NCBI GenBank assembly: GCA_046598415.1
Contig: JBKJIG010000134.1
Location: 1-64,000, forward strand
Reading direction: 5' to 3'
DNA length: 64,000 nucleotides
Origin: VFJZ01 sp046598415
Lineage (GTDB): Bacteria > Actinomycetota > Thermoleophilia > Gaiellales > F1-60-MAGs149
Part shown: piece by piece, positions 1 through 8,406 of the stretch
How the letters are laid out: each line of letters opens with the position of its first letter
Numbering within the stretch: position 1 is the stretch's first letter
Made by a program: the position numbers and the translations under genes
Notes under the pieces: model-generated
The model's input: only the letters and a program-made list of their open reading frames with translations
What the model was told of the DNA's origin: nothing
The model's database searches: none

Positions 1-113
1 TCGGAGGCGTGCAGCTCCTACGCAGAAGCTACCTATCGCAAGCGCCGAAACGACTCATCTTCTACCCCCACCTATGGCCGATGATCCCATCCACAACCGG
101 GACTTGGCGGATC
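1..113. repeat. Dispersed repeat, copy A (cut by window edge)
   Basis: Bases 1-113 match 60354-60465 in the same orientation at roughly nine positions in ten by eye, with one single-base gap. No reading frame in either copy looks coding. The copy is probably longer to the left of the window. It lies downstream of the glycerol operon end. What it does is unknown: it could be a small non-autonomous mobile element or a dispersed structured repeat. Confidence 0.8.
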
Positions 114-139
114 GGCGACGTCCGAGGCGTGGCGCATTT

Positions 140-233
140 CGTGCCAGGCACGGAAACGCCACACGTTGTCGTATCCGTGCCAGGCACGGAAGCGCCGCCG
201 CGGTGGATTATCGGCGCCAGGCACGAACACGCC
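140..233. repeat. Three palindromic repeats at 36-base spacing
   Basis: The palindromic core GTGCCAGGCAC, or a variant of it, followed by GGAA(A/G)CGCC or similar, starts at 140, 176 and 212, an exact 36-base period. The third copy is the most diverged. The core has the form arm-A-mirror arm, like the GGGGTCAGACCCC cores at 22207 and 47910, and resembles REP-type repeats. The rest of 1-358 holds no gene that I can support. Confidence 0.75.
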
Positions 234-358
234 GGCGCGGAGAACGTCGAACGAGAGGCGCGCGCCGCATCCGAGCGCCGCTGTGCCGCCGTTCCGGGTT
301 GTCCCGATCACGCTCTCGGTAGACGTCACCGGAGGCGCGAACCCGTCCGCCGCGGCCG

Positions 359-1786
359 CTACGTCGTCAGCTCGGCCGCCCGCTTGGCGAACGCGTGCCA
401 GCGCTCGTAGTCCTCCGTCGCATCCGCGACTGGCTCGACCACGCGGCCGCCGCCTGCGGCCCGCGCGACGTCGTCCAGCGAGAGCAGGCCGGCGCCGACG
501 CCCGCCATCGCGGCGGCGCCCATCGCCGTCGTCTCGGTGACGCGCGATACGACGACCGGGATGCCGAGCACGTCCGCCTGGCGCTGCAGCAGGTAGCCGT
601 TCGCGGTCAGGCCGCCGTCGACGCGCAGCGCGGTGGGCCGGCCTGCGGTCGCTGACATCGCCTCGACCACGTCGCGGACGCGGAAGCAGAGCGCGTCCAG
701 CGCCGCGCGCACGAGATGAGCCCGCGTGGCTCCCGCCGTCAGGCCGGCGAACACGCCACGTGCGTCGGAGCGCCACCAGGGCGCGCCGAGGCCGGCGAGC
801 GCGGGGAGGAAGGCGACGCCGGCCGTGTCGGCGACCGAGTTCGCGAGCACCTCTGTCTCGGCTGGATCGGCGAACAGGCCGAGCCCGTCCTCGCCCAGCC
901 ACTCGATCACCGTGCCGGCCGAGAACACGCCGCCGTCGAGCGCGTACGTGGTCGCGCCGGCGTGCTCCCACGCCACGACCGGGAGCACCCCCGCGAGATC
1001 GCGCGGCGGTGACGTGCCAGCGTTCTGCAGCACGAAGATGCCGGTGCCGTACGTGGCCTTGACCGTCCCCGGCTGGAGGCAGCCGTGGCCCGCCAGCGCT
1101 GCCGTCTGGTCGACCAGCGCTGCGCGCAGCGGTAGGCCGCAGAGCGTGCCGAGATCGCCGGTCGACGGGCCGATCACCGGCAGCGACGCCGGCTCGACGC
1201 CGAAGATGCCGCACAGCTCCGCGTCCCACGTGCCGGGCGCGGCCACGGCCTGCAGCTGCGTGCGCGCGGCCGTCGACGGGTCGGTGCGCGCGCCGTCGCC
1301 GAGGCGCAGCGTGACGTACGCGTCGAGCGTGCCGAACCGCGTGTCGCCGTCGACCCCGGGCGCGTTCTCGATCAGCCAGCGGATCTTCGTCGACGTGAAG
1401 TACGGATCGAGCGGCAGGCCGCTGCGGCGCTCCACCAGCTCGCCGTGCGCGGCCAGGCGCTCGACGATCGGCTGCGACCGCCGACAGCCCCATACCACCG
1501 CGTCGGCCAGCGGCTCGCCGGTGGCAGGATCCCACGCCACGACCGTCTCGCCCTCGTTGTCGAGCCCGATCGCGTCGACCCGCCCGGCGCCGCCGACCGC
1601 GGCTACGACCTCGGCCACCGTCTCCTCCACCGAGCGGATCACGTCGCGCGCGTCCTTCGAGATCCAGCCCGGTTGCGGGTGCGTGACCGCGACCCGGCGG
1701 TAGGCCTCGGCGACCGGCTCGAGGCGCTCGTCGAAGGCAACCGTGCGCGTGCCGGTCGTGCCCTGGTCGACGCCGATCAGGATCAT
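359..1786 (-). CDS. glpK: Glycerol kinase family (FGGY) protein
   Basis: This 475-residue FGGY-family sugar kinase most likely phosphorylates glycerol with ATP in the cytoplasm. The N-terminus MILIGVDQGTTGTR is the typical phosphate-binding DQGTT motif, and the C-terminal half keeps the ATP-site segment LRVDGGLTANGYLLQ. I chose the ATG at 1786 because it puts the DQGTT motif at the usual distance from the start. The open frame runs further upstream, but only by overlapping the small gene before it. It is the last gene of a four-gene run with two FAD oxidoreductases, which supports glycerol as substrate. Another polyol is possible. Confidence 0.85.
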   Translation of the reverse strand: MILIGVDQGTTGTRTVAFDERLEPVAEAYRRVAVTHPQPGWISKDARDVIRSVEETVAEVVAAVGGAGRVDAIGLDNEGETVVAWDPATGEPLADAVVWGCRRSQPIVERLAAHGELVERRSGLPLDPYFTSTKIRWLIENAPGVDGDTRFGTLDAYVTLRLGDGARTDPSTAARTQLQAVAAPGTWDAELCGIFGVEPASLPVIGPSTGDLGTLCGLPLRAALVDQTAALAGHGCLQPGTVKATYGTGIFVLQNAGTSPPRDLAGVLPVVAWEHAGATTYALDGGVFSAGTVIEWLGEDGLGLFADPAETEVLANSVADTAGVAFLPALAGLGAPWWRSDARGVFAGLTAGATRAHLVRAALDALCFRVRDVVEAMSATAGRPTALRVDGGLTANGYLLQRQADVLGIPVVVSRVTETTAMGAAAMAGVGAGLLSLDDVARAAGGGRVVEPVADATEDYERWHAFAKRAAELTT

Positions 1787-1790
1787 CGCG

Positions 1791-1976
1791 TTACCGGCGC
1801 CGGCGGTTTCGCGCGCCGGCGAACACGAGCCGCGCGATTTCCCTGACATCTCCGGGGCCGACGCGCACCTCGCTGCGCCAGGCGCCCAGCTCGCCCTGGA
1901 TGATCAGCTCGCGGCCGTCGCGGCGGATGCCCGTGACGCGGAACGGCAGGTCGCCGATGGGGGAGCGCACCCTCAT
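1791..1976 (-). CDS. Small conserved-looking protein of glycerol operon
   Basis: This 61-residue protein has no function I recognise. Its ATG at 1976 overlaps the stop of the preceding oxidoreductase gene as ATGA, and its stop lies 4 bases before glpK, so it looks translationally coupled. Many glycerol operons place a DUF1667 protein with paired cysteines here. This protein has no cysteine, so it is not an ordinary DUF1667 member. The arginine-rich tail suggests a basic C-terminus. It could be a small accessory subunit of the neighbouring flavoproteins. Confidence 0.6.
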   Translation of the reverse strand: MRVRSPIGDLPFRVTGIRRDGRELIIQGELGAWRSEVRVGPGDVREIARLVFAGARNRRRR

Positions 1977-2695
1977 GCGCCCGCCATCATCTCAAGTGCG
2001 GCCCGGGCCGCGCGACGGCCGGCCTCCTCGGCGCCGGCGATCGACCCGCGGTCGTCGCACGGCTGTGCGTAGATGGTGCGCACGCCGTCCGCCACCGCGC
2101 CGTCGACGTTGCGCAGCGGCACGAGCCCGTCGGCGAGCACGACGGCGTCGCAGGCGATGGTCCCGTCGGCGCAGACCAGCTCGGCGACTCGGCCGCCGCC
2201 GCGGATCTCGAGCGCGCGCCCGGTTGCCCGCACCGGCTCGGCACCGGCGTGGCGCAGCTCGTGCTCCGCCCGCTCCGCCCAGTCGCCGGCGCCGACGATG
2301 GCCGGCCGGCGGCCGACCAGGACACCCGTCTCGGCCAGGTGGCAGGCGACCGTCGCCGAGACGACGCCGTGCGTGCGATCGCCGTCGATGCGCAGCTCGG
2401 CGCGGTTGCGCGGCCGCGCGCCCGAGGCGATCACCAGCGAGCCGGCCCGGATGCGCCGGACGCCGTCCTGCCCGAGCGCCACGAGCTCGGACCCGTCCCA
2501 CGTGATGGCGGTCTCGCCCAGGTGGAGTACCGCGCCGGCGTCACGCGCGGCTGCCTCCAGCCGGCGTGTGTGGCCGTGGTCGAAGCCGAGGATGCCACCG
2601 CAGACCGGGATGCGGTCGACGACGACCGCCGACCGGCCGATGACGGCGGCGCACGCCAGGCCGGTCACGCCGGCACCGACGATGGCGACCGTCAC
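1973..2695 (-). CDS. NAD(P)/FAD-dependent oxidoreductase, glycerol operon
   Basis: This 240-residue pyridine-nucleotide/FAD oxidoreductase starts with a Rossmann fingerprint, VAIVGAGVTGLACA. A second nucleotide-binding stretch (RPAIVGAGDWAERAE) lies in the middle. I chose the GTG at 2695 because it overlaps the upstream stop as GTGA; the longer open frame would run back into the previous gene. It is shorter than many family members. In operons of this type it probably passes electrons from the GlpA-like dehydrogenase to another acceptor. That role is inferred from gene order. Confidence 0.75.
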   Translation of the reverse strand: MTVAIVGAGVTGLACAAVIGRSAVVVDRIPVCGGILGFDHGHTRRLEAAARDAGAVLHLGETAITWDGSELVALGQDGVRRIRAGSLVIASGARPRNRAELRIDGDRTHGVVSATVACHLAETGVLVGRRPAIVGAGDWAERAEHELRHAGAEPVRATGRALEIRGGGRVAELVCADGTIACDAVVLADGLVPLRNVDGAVADGVRTIYAQPCDDRGSIAGAEEAGRRAARAALEMMAGA

Positions 2696-4083
2696 GGCCA
2701 CACCTCTGCCGGCTGCAGGCCGCCGTACGCGGAGCAGAGGAACGACACGCCCGCCATGCAGTACGCACCCTGGCACCGGCCACCGGTCGCGCGCGTCCGC
2801 TTGCGCACCGCATCGACGGTGCGCGGTGCGACGCGCATCGCGAACGCCGCGGCGATCTCCGCCGCCGTCACCTGCTCGCAGGCGCAGATGACCTGGCCGT
2901 AGCGCGGGTCGAGCGCCGTCAGCTCCTCCGGCCGCGTGTGGCCGAGCAGGCGCGGGACGGGCTCGATCGCGCGGATGGCATCGCGGCGGTCCGCGCTCAC
3001 CGGTGCGCCGGCAGCGGCCAGCAGATCGCGCACGAGCTCTGCCACGGCCGGCGACGACGACACGCCCGTGGAGCGGATCGCTGCGGCCTGCACGAGATTC
3101 GCGACGCGTTCGTCACGTTCCACGCGATACACCGGATCGCCCGCCGGCCGGTTGGCCGCGAACACCTTGATCGCGGTCGCGGGCGAGATCGACGGCACGA
3201 GCCGCTGGCCGCGGTCCATGATCCAATCCAGGGTCTCGGCGTCGGTGCGCCGGTTGTCGCGGTCGTCGTGGTTGACGGCGGTGGGTCCGACGAGCACGGA
3301 GCGGTTCGTCGTCGGCGTCACGTACACGCCACGCGTCACCTCGTCGGGGATGCCGCCGACGATCTTCGCGAACTGACGGCCCAGCTCGCGGTCGAGCAGC
3401 CAGGCCTGACCGAGTCGCGGCCAGCCGTTCAGCGGCTCGCCGCCGGCGCGCTCGGAGACCGCCTCCGCGTCGACCCCCGCGGCGTTGACGACGAACCGAG
3501 CGCCGAGCGCCTCGCCCGTCGTCTCGACGACCGTCAGCCGATCGCCCTCGCGGCGGAACCCGGTCACGCGCGTCCCGCGCAGGATCGTCGCGCCGTTGCG
3601 GGCGGCCAGCTCGGCGTAGCCGATCGTGAGGCGGATCGGATCGATGATGCCGTCGCCGGGCACGTGCAGCGCGGCGCGCGTGGCGGGCGTGATGAGGGGC
3701 TCGAGCCGCCGTGCGACCGCGCCGGAGACGATCTCGCCCGCGACGCCGTTCGCCCGCGTCTCGGCAAGCATGTGCGGCAGCCGCTCCTCCTCCTCGGGCG
3801 TGAGCGCCAGGCTGAGGGTGCCGATCCGCTCGAACGGCGTGTCGAGCGACGCGCAGAGGGCCTCCCAGGCATCGGCCGACGCCCTGATCAGCTCGGACTC
3901 GCGAGTGCCCGGAGTGGTCTCGGCGCCGCAGGTGGCGATGCCCGAGTTGCCCTTCGACGCACCCTCGCCGACATCGCTCGCGGCCTCGACGAGGGCGACC
4001 GTCGCGCGGGTCAGCGACAGCCGCCGGGCGACCGCGCAGCCCACCACGCCACCGCCCACGACGACCACGTCGAACGTTCGCAT
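2692..4083 (-). CDS. GlpA/LhgO-like FAD dehydrogenase with BFD-type [2Fe-2S] domain
   Basis: This 463-residue flavoprotein has an N-terminal DAO-type FAD domain (VVVVGGGVVGCAVARRLS) and a C-terminal BFD-like [2Fe-2S] domain. The cluster cysteines are visible as CAC in the VICACEQV stretch and as CQGAYC near the end. The architecture is that of GlpA-type glycerol-3-phosphate dehydrogenases and related 2-hydroxyacid oxidoreductases. With glycerol kinase in the same operon, sn-glycerol-3-phosphate oxidation is the best guess. It heads the operon, and TAGGCT on the minus strand lies 6 bases before the ATG. Confidence 0.85.
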   Translation of the reverse strand: MRTFDVVVVGGGVVGCAVARRLSLTRATVALVEAASDVGEGASKGNSGIATCGAETTPGTRESELIRASADAWEALCASLDTPFERIGTLSLALTPEEEERLPHMLAETRANGVAGEIVSGAVARRLEPLITPATRAALHVPGDGIIDPIRLTIGYAELAARNGATILRGTRVTGFRREGDRLTVVETTGEALGARFVVNAAGVDAEAVSERAGGEPLNGWPRLGQAWLLDRELGRQFAKIVGGIPDEVTRGVYVTPTTNRSVLVGPTAVNHDDRDNRRTDAETLDWIMDRGQRLVPSISPATAIKVFAANRPAGDPVYRVERDERVANLVQAAAIRSTGVSSSPAVAELVRDLLAAAGAPVSADRRDAIRAIEPVPRLLGHTRPEELTALDPRYGQVICACEQVTAAEIAAAFAMRVAPRTVDAVRKRTRATGGRCQGAYCMAGVSFLCSAYGGLQPAEVWP

Positions 4084-4089
4084 GCTGGG

Positions 4090-4095
4090 AGCCTA
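4090..4095 (-). promoter_or_regulatory. -10 element of glycerol operon
   Basis: TAGGCT on the minus strand ends 6 bases before the ATG at 4083. There is no Shine-Dalgarno sequence, so the transcript would be leaderless or nearly so. The LexA-type box at 4111-4126 lies just upstream and could affect this promoter too. Confidence 0.55.
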
Positions 4096-4104
4096 GCGCC
4101 GACC

Positions 4105-4133
4105 TCGAATACGAACATATGTTCGTGTATAGT
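4105..4133 (+). promoter_or_regulatory. Promoter of Rv2578c-like gene
   Basis: TATAGT at 4128-4133 is a good -10. TCGAAT at 4105-4110 is a weak -35 at 17-base spacing. The ATG follows the -10 by 7 bases and only CCTCCTC lies between, so there is no ribosome-binding site and the message is probably leaderless. The LexA-type palindrome fits almost exactly into the spacer. Confidence 0.65.
4111..4126. promoter_or_regulatory. LexA (SOS/Cheo) box
   Basis: ACGAACATATGTTCGT is a perfect 16-base palindrome containing GAAC-N4-GTTC, the LexA operator consensus known from Gram-positive bacteria and mycobacteria. It sits between the probable -35 and -10 of the downstream gene, where repressor binding would block RNA polymerase. 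Confidence 0.85.
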
Positions 4134-4140
4134 CCTCCTC

Positions 4141-5190
4141 ATGGCAACCCGGACACCCATCCGCTGGCGGCTCGCAGACGACGACGGCGGACAGCCTGCG
4201 CTGTTCGGCGAGACCGTCCCCGGGCGTCGTGATCTTCCTGCCGTCGAGTACCTCCACGTGCGCGCGCAGCGCATCATCAGCCGTGTCCCCGACGGTGCCC
4301 GCGTGCCGTTCCGGTTCACCATCAACCCGTACCGCGGCTGCAGCCACGCATGCACGTACTGCTTCGCGCGCCCCACCCACGAGTACCTCGGCCTCGACGG
4401 CGCCAGGGATTTCGAGGAGCGCATCGTCGTCAAGATCAACGCGGTCGAACGGCTGCGGGCCGAGCTCGCCGACCCGAAATGGGCCGGCGAGACGATCGCT
4501 CTCGGCACCAACACCGATCCGTACCAGCCGTGCGAGGGTCGCTACCGGCTGACGCGCGGTATCGCCGAGACGCTGACCGCGGCCGGCAACCCGTTCTCCA
4601 TCCTCACCAAGTCCACCATGATCGTGCGTGATCGAGACGTCCTCGCGGAGGCGGCCGGTCGCGGCCTGTTCCGCGCGGCGTTCTCGGTCGGCACGCTCGA
4701 CGAGGACGTGTGGCGCATGTCCGAGCCCGGCACGCCGGCGCCGGCACGACGCCTCGAGGCGCTCGCCAGGCTGGTCGACGTGGGCATCCCGTGCAGCGTG
4801 CTGGTCGCACCGATCCTGCCGGGCATCTCCGATGACCTCGACCAGCTCGACGCCGTCGTCAAGGCCGCGTTCGAAGCCGGTGCGTCGTCGGTCACGCCGA
4901 TCGTGCTGCACCTGCGGCCCGGGGTCCGCGAGCTGTTCATGCCCTGGCTCGAGGGCGTGCGTCCCGATCTGGTCGAGCGCTACGAGCGCCTCTACCACCG
5001 CCGCGCGGGTTACGCGCACGAGCACCACGCGCGCATCGCCGCCCACGTGCAGCTGCTCGCCGACCGGTACGGCGGCGCGATGGCCTCGTCGGCCTCGGCC
5101 CGGGGCGCCCTGACGCTCTTGCCCGACGCGCCGGCGCGGCCCTCGCGCTGGCAGGTCGACCAGCTCGCGATCGACCTCGGGGCGGCCTAG
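4141..5190 (+). CDS. Rv2578c-family radical SAM protein
   Basis: This 349-residue radical SAM protein carries the cluster motif CSHACTYC (CxxxCxxC) about 70 residues in, followed by the family segment YCFARPTHEYL. It belongs with the Rv2578c and spore-photoproduct-lyase-like proteins of actinobacteria. Some relatives carry an intein; none is present here. The reaction is unknown. A LexA box in its promoter points to a role in the DNA-damage response, and as I recall the mycobacterial relative Rv2578c was also listed among LexA-controlled genes. The start is the ATG 7 bases after the -10. Confidence 0.85.
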   Translation: MATRTPIRWRLADDDGGQPALFGETVPGRRDLPAVEYLHVRAQRIISRVPDGARVPFRFTINPYRGCSHACTYCFARPTHEYLGLDGARDFEERIVVKINAVERLRAELADPKWAGETIALGTNTDPYQPCEGRYRLTRGIAETLTAAGNPFSILTKSTMIVRDRDVLAEAAGRGLFRAAFSVGTLDEDVWRMSEPGTPAPARRLEALARLVDVGIPCSVLVAPILPGISDDLDQLDAVVKAAFEAGASSVTPIVLHLRPGVRELFMPWLEGVRPDLVERYERLYHRRAGYAHEHHARIAAHVQLLADRYGGAMASSASARGALTLLPDAPARPSRWQVDQLAIDLGAA

Positions 5191-5200
5191 TCCCCGGCCG

Positions 5201-6730
5201 TCAACGCAGGTCGCGGAACCACCGGACCGCGTGGTCACCCACGACCACGAAACGCACCGACTCGCCCGTGCGCAGCTGGCCGGCCAGGCCCAGGTCCGCG
5301 GGGTGGATCACCGCCGGTTTGTCGTACCCGGCGCTGCGCTGGCGGTCGGCGAGCAGCAGGATCGGAGCGCCACCACTCGTGACCTGGACGGCGCCGGGCG
5401 GGGGAGACTCGCTCAGCAGCTCGCCGCCGGGCACCTGCGGCCCGTCCAGCCGCACGCCCATGCGGTCGCCGGTGACGACGGTGAACGGCGCCGAGACGAG
5501 TGCCTGCTCGGCCGCGGCCGTCCACTGCGGGCCGCGGTGCAGGCGGATCACCACCGGCGAGGAGACGACGCGATGTGTCGCCTCGAGCCGGCGCGTCGGC
5601 GTCGTCTCCCGGTCGAGTCCCAGGACATCGCCTGCGCGCAGTGGTCGTCCCAGCAGGCCGCGCAGGTCGACGCTGGCCGAGCCGAGGAACGGCTCCGCCT
5701 CGAATCCGCCCGCGACCGCGAGGTAGGCGCGCACTCCGCGTCCGGTCGGCCGGAACCGCAGCCGCTGGCCGGCCGCGACCGCGGTGGTGGCCTGGCCGAC
5801 GGGCTCGCCGTCGACCTCGAGCGTCAGACCGTTGCCGGCCGCGCCGACCACGAGCGGCCGGAGCGCGACCAGCAGCGGGCCGGTCAGCGTGCACTCGAGC
5901 AACGCCGCGCCGGGCGTGTTGCCGCACATGGCGTTCGCGAGCCGCGCCGCCGGAGCGTCGAGCGGTCCCGACTGCGCCATCCCCCGGTGCGCCTGGTTGA
6001 GCCGGCCGCCGTCGACGACGACGTCGAACGCCCCCGGTTGCTCGACGCGCAGCGCCGGTAGCCGCGGCTCCGCCGGCAGGAGCTCGCGCACGTCCGGCAG
6101 CGGTGGCGGGTCGCCCACCGCGGCCCGAAACGTCACGCGGTCGCCGAGCCGGAACAGGAACGGGTCGTCGCGGTGCGGGTCGTAGACAGTCTCGAGCGCG
6201 GTGCCGATCAACGCCCAGCCGCCGGGCAGCGCGACGGGCGGATAGATCGTCGCCTGGCCGCCGGCGATCGCAACCGACAGTGGCGGCACCTCGAATCGCG
6301 GCGCATCGCGGCGGCGTACGTGCAGCCGCGGGTCGGTGCCGCCGAGCATCGGCTGCCCCGACGTCCCGCGCGCGCAGACGCGGTAGGTGCCGGCTGCGTG
6401 GAACTCGGCGATCCGCGCGGGATCGAGCCCCGTTTCAGCCGCCACGTCGGCCGTGTCCGGCCCGCCGTACCGGACCGGGATCTCGAGCCGCCGCGGCGCG
6501 ACCGCCGGCAGCGGCGGAGCCGCCAGCGCGGCGTCGATCCACCGCGTCGCGTCGCTGCTGGACAGCACCGCGTCGTCCCACTCCACGTAGGCCGAGCCGT
6601 AGCCCGGGTAGATCTCGCGCACGCCCACCGGCCGGCTGGCGTCGAGCTGTGCGGCGAGCGCGAGCACGCGCACGTTGGCCGCCTCGTCGAATTGCGTCGC
6701 GAACCGCAGGTACTGGCCGACCGGCGCCAA
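5201..6730 (-). CDS. pxpBC: 5-oxoprolinase subunits B and C, fused (KipI/KipA)
   Basis: This 509-residue protein joins a PxpB/KipI domain (about residues 1-205, with PVGQYLRFATQFDEAANVRV near the start) to a PxpC/KipA domain (about 215-509, with VVDGGRLNQAHRGMAQSGPLD). With PxpA it should hydrolyse 5-oxoproline to glutamate using ATP. I chose the TTG at 6730, two bases after the pxpA stop. An in-frame CTG overlapping that stop at 6736 is the alternative. The two subunits are separate genes in many bacteria. Confidence 0.85.
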   Translation of the reverse strand: MAPVGQYLRFATQFDEAANVRVLALAAQLDASRPVGVREIYPGYGSAYVEWDDAVLSSSDATRWIDAALAAPPLPAVAPRRLEIPVRYGGPDTADVAAETGLDPARIAEFHAAGTYRVCARGTSGQPMLGGTDPRLHVRRRDAPRFEVPPLSVAIAGGQATIYPPVALPGGWALIGTALETVYDPHRDDPFLFRLGDRVTFRAAVGDPPPLPDVRELLPAEPRLPALRVEQPGAFDVVVDGGRLNQAHRGMAQSGPLDAPAARLANAMCGNTPGAALLECTLTGPLLVALRPLVVGAAGNGLTLEVDGEPVGQATTAVAAGQRLRFRPTGRGVRAYLAVAGGFEAEPFLGSASVDLRGLLGRPLRAGDVLGLDRETTPTRRLEATHRVVSSPVVIRLHRGPQWTAAAEQALVSAPFTVVTGDRMGVRLDGPQVPGGELLSESPPPGAVQVTSGGAPILLLADRQRSAGYDKPAVIHPADLGLAGQLRTGESVRFVVVGDHAVRWFRDLR

Positions 6731-6732
6731 GC

Positions 6733-7497
6733 TCAGAACGCGGTGATCGCGACGTCCGCCTGCAGCAGCGCCGCGCGCACCGCGCGCGCCGTCGCGACGC
6801 TGCCCGGATTGTCGCCGTGGATGCAGAGCGTGCCGACGTCGACCTCGATCTCGGTGCCGTCGATCGTGACGGCCGAGCGGTGCAGCGCCATGCGGACGGC
6901 TCGCTCGGCCGCCAGGTCGGGATCGTGGATCAGCGCGCCCGGCGTGCCGCGTCGCACCAGCGAGCCGTCGGCTGCGTACGCGCGGTCCGGGAACCCCTCC
7001 GCCACGACGGGATGCCCGAGCTGCAGGCACGCCCGGTGCAGGCGCGAGCCCGCCACCGCGACGACCGGGATCGTCGCGTCGAACTCCGCCACTGCCTCGA
7101 CGATCGCCGCCGCGTGCGCGTCGGACGTCTCGGCGACGGCCGTATTGAGCGCGCCGTGCGGCTTCACGTGGTGCAGCGTGGTGCCCGCCGCACGCACGAA
7201 CGCCGCCAGCGCGCCCACCTGGTAGAGCGTGTCGTCGCGCACCTCCTGCGGGCTCAGCGCCATGCCGCGCCGGCCGAACCCGGGCAGGTCGGCGAGACCC
7301 GGATGGGCGCCGATCGCAACGCCGGCCGCCAGCGCTGCAGCGAGGCTGCGCCGGATCGTGGCGGGATCGCCCGCGTGGAAGCCGCAGGCCAGGTTCGCGC
7401 TCGACACCTCGGCGAACAGCGCCGCGTCGTCGCCCATCGTCCACGCGCCGTACGACTCGCCGGCGTCGACGTTGATGTCGATCGTGGCGGCGCTCAT
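6733..7497 (-). CDS. pxpA: 5-oxoprolinase subunit A (LamB/YcsF family)
   Basis: This 254-residue LamB/YcsF protein has the family N-terminus IDINVDAGESYGAW, the segment NLACGFHAGDP and the later HVKPHGALN. It is the A subunit of the ATP-dependent 5-oxoprolinase. Its ATG overlaps the stop of the aminotransferase gene (ATGA), and the fused BC gene follows at once. The enzyme recycles 5-oxoproline formed by damage to glutamine or glutamate. Confidence 0.9.
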   Translation of the reverse strand: MSAATIDINVDAGESYGAWTMGDDAALFAEVSSANLACGFHAGDPATIRRSLAAALAAGVAIGAHPGLADLPGFGRRGMALSPQEVRDDTLYQVGALAAFVRAAGTTLHHVKPHGALNTAVAETSDAHAAAIVEAVAEFDATIPVVAVAGSRLHRACLQLGHPVVAEGFPDRAYAADGSLVRRGTPGALIHDPDLAAERAVRMALHRSAVTIDGTEIEVDVGTLCIHGDNPGSVATARAVRAALLQADVAITAF

Positions 7498-8402
7498 CTG
7501 CTCGCGCAGTCGCTCAGCAGGATGCTGTAGGCCGGGTCGGACCAGGTCGCCCGGTAGGCGTCGGTGAGCGCCGTCGTGTACGGCCCCGGCGCTGTCAGCA
7601 GCGGCCGTCCGTCGAACGCTGCGACCGGCACGATGCCCGCGCCGGTGCCCGTCAGGAAGGCTTCGTCGGCGGTGTACAGGTCGCCCGGTTCGAGCGGCTC
7701 GACCGACGTCTCGATGCCCGCCGCCGCAGCCAGCTCGAGCATCGTCCCGCGCGTGATGCCGGCCAGCGACGCGGTCGTCGGTGGCGTCCGCAGCAGCTTG
7801 CCGGTGACGATGAAGACGTTCGCGCCCGTGGCCTCGGCGACGAGGCCGCCGCCGTCGAGCATCAGCGCGTCGCCCGCGCCGGCGTTGTTGGCCTGCACCT
7901 TCGCGAGCACGCTGTCGAGGTAGCTGAGCGACTTCACGCGCGCCGGCACCGAGCGCGGCGCCTTGCGGGCGATGCTCGACGTGATGAGCGTGACGGGGTC
8001 GGAGCCGAGCAGCGGTGGAAACGGGTAGACCAGCACCAGCGTGGTCGCGACCGGGCAGCGGGCCGGGTCGATGCCCGGCAGGCCGACGCCGCGCGAGACC
8101 ACGATGCGCACGTGCGCCTCGTCGATGTCGTTGACCGCGGCCGTGTCGGCGACGGCGCGCAGCAGCGCGTCGTCGTCGTACGGGATCTCGAGCGCCACCG
8201 CGCGGGCCGATCCGTGCAGGCGGTTCAGGTGGTCGTACGGCCGGTACAGCCGGCCGCTGCGCAGGCGGATGCCCTCGAACACGCCATCGCCGTACAGCAA
8301 TCCGTGATCCCAGACCGAGACGACGGCGCCGGCCGGATCGACGACCTCGCCGTCCTTCCAGATCTTGAGGGTCAGCAGGTAGTCGAGGGTCAACGGGGTC
8401 AT
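7494..8402 (-). CDS. Class IV aminotransferase (IlvE/D-amino-acid type)
   Basis: This 302-residue PLP enzyme of fold type IV has the sequence GLLYGDGVFEGIR, and the probable Schiff-base lysine is K157 in VKSLSYLDSVLAK. It may be a branched-chain aminotransferase; D-alanine aminotransferase and aminodeoxychorismate lyase have the same fold and cannot be excluded. The position at the head of the 5-oxoprolinase operon suggests glutamate or 2-oxoglutarate turnover. The ATG at 8402 is only 21 bases from the divergent ATG at 8424. Confidence 0.8.
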   Translation of the reverse strand: MTPLTLDYLLTLKIWKDGEVVDPAGAVVSVWDHGLLYGDGVFEGIRLRSGRLYRPYDHLNRLHGSARAVALEIPYDDDALLRAVADTAAVNDIDEAHVRIVVSRGVGLPGIDPARCPVATTLVLVYPFPPLLGSDPVTLITSSIARKAPRSVPARVKSLSYLDSVLAKVQANNAGAGDALMLDGGGLVAEATGANVFIVTGKLLRTPPTTASLAGITRGTMLELAAAAGIETSVEPLEPGDLYTADEAFLTGTGAGIVPVAAFDGRPLLTAPGPYTTALTDAYRATWSDPAYSILLSDCASR

Positions 8403-8406
8403 CGGA

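Noticed and set aside
1..113. Riboswitch in the dispersed repeat
   Set aside because: Both copies lie after gene ends rather than before genes, and no known aptamer core was recognised.
72..358. Overlapping frames on both strands at the left edge
   Set aside because: They run through the dispersed and palindromic repeats. The VPGTE-like repeats in translation come from the DNA repeats, not from a protein.
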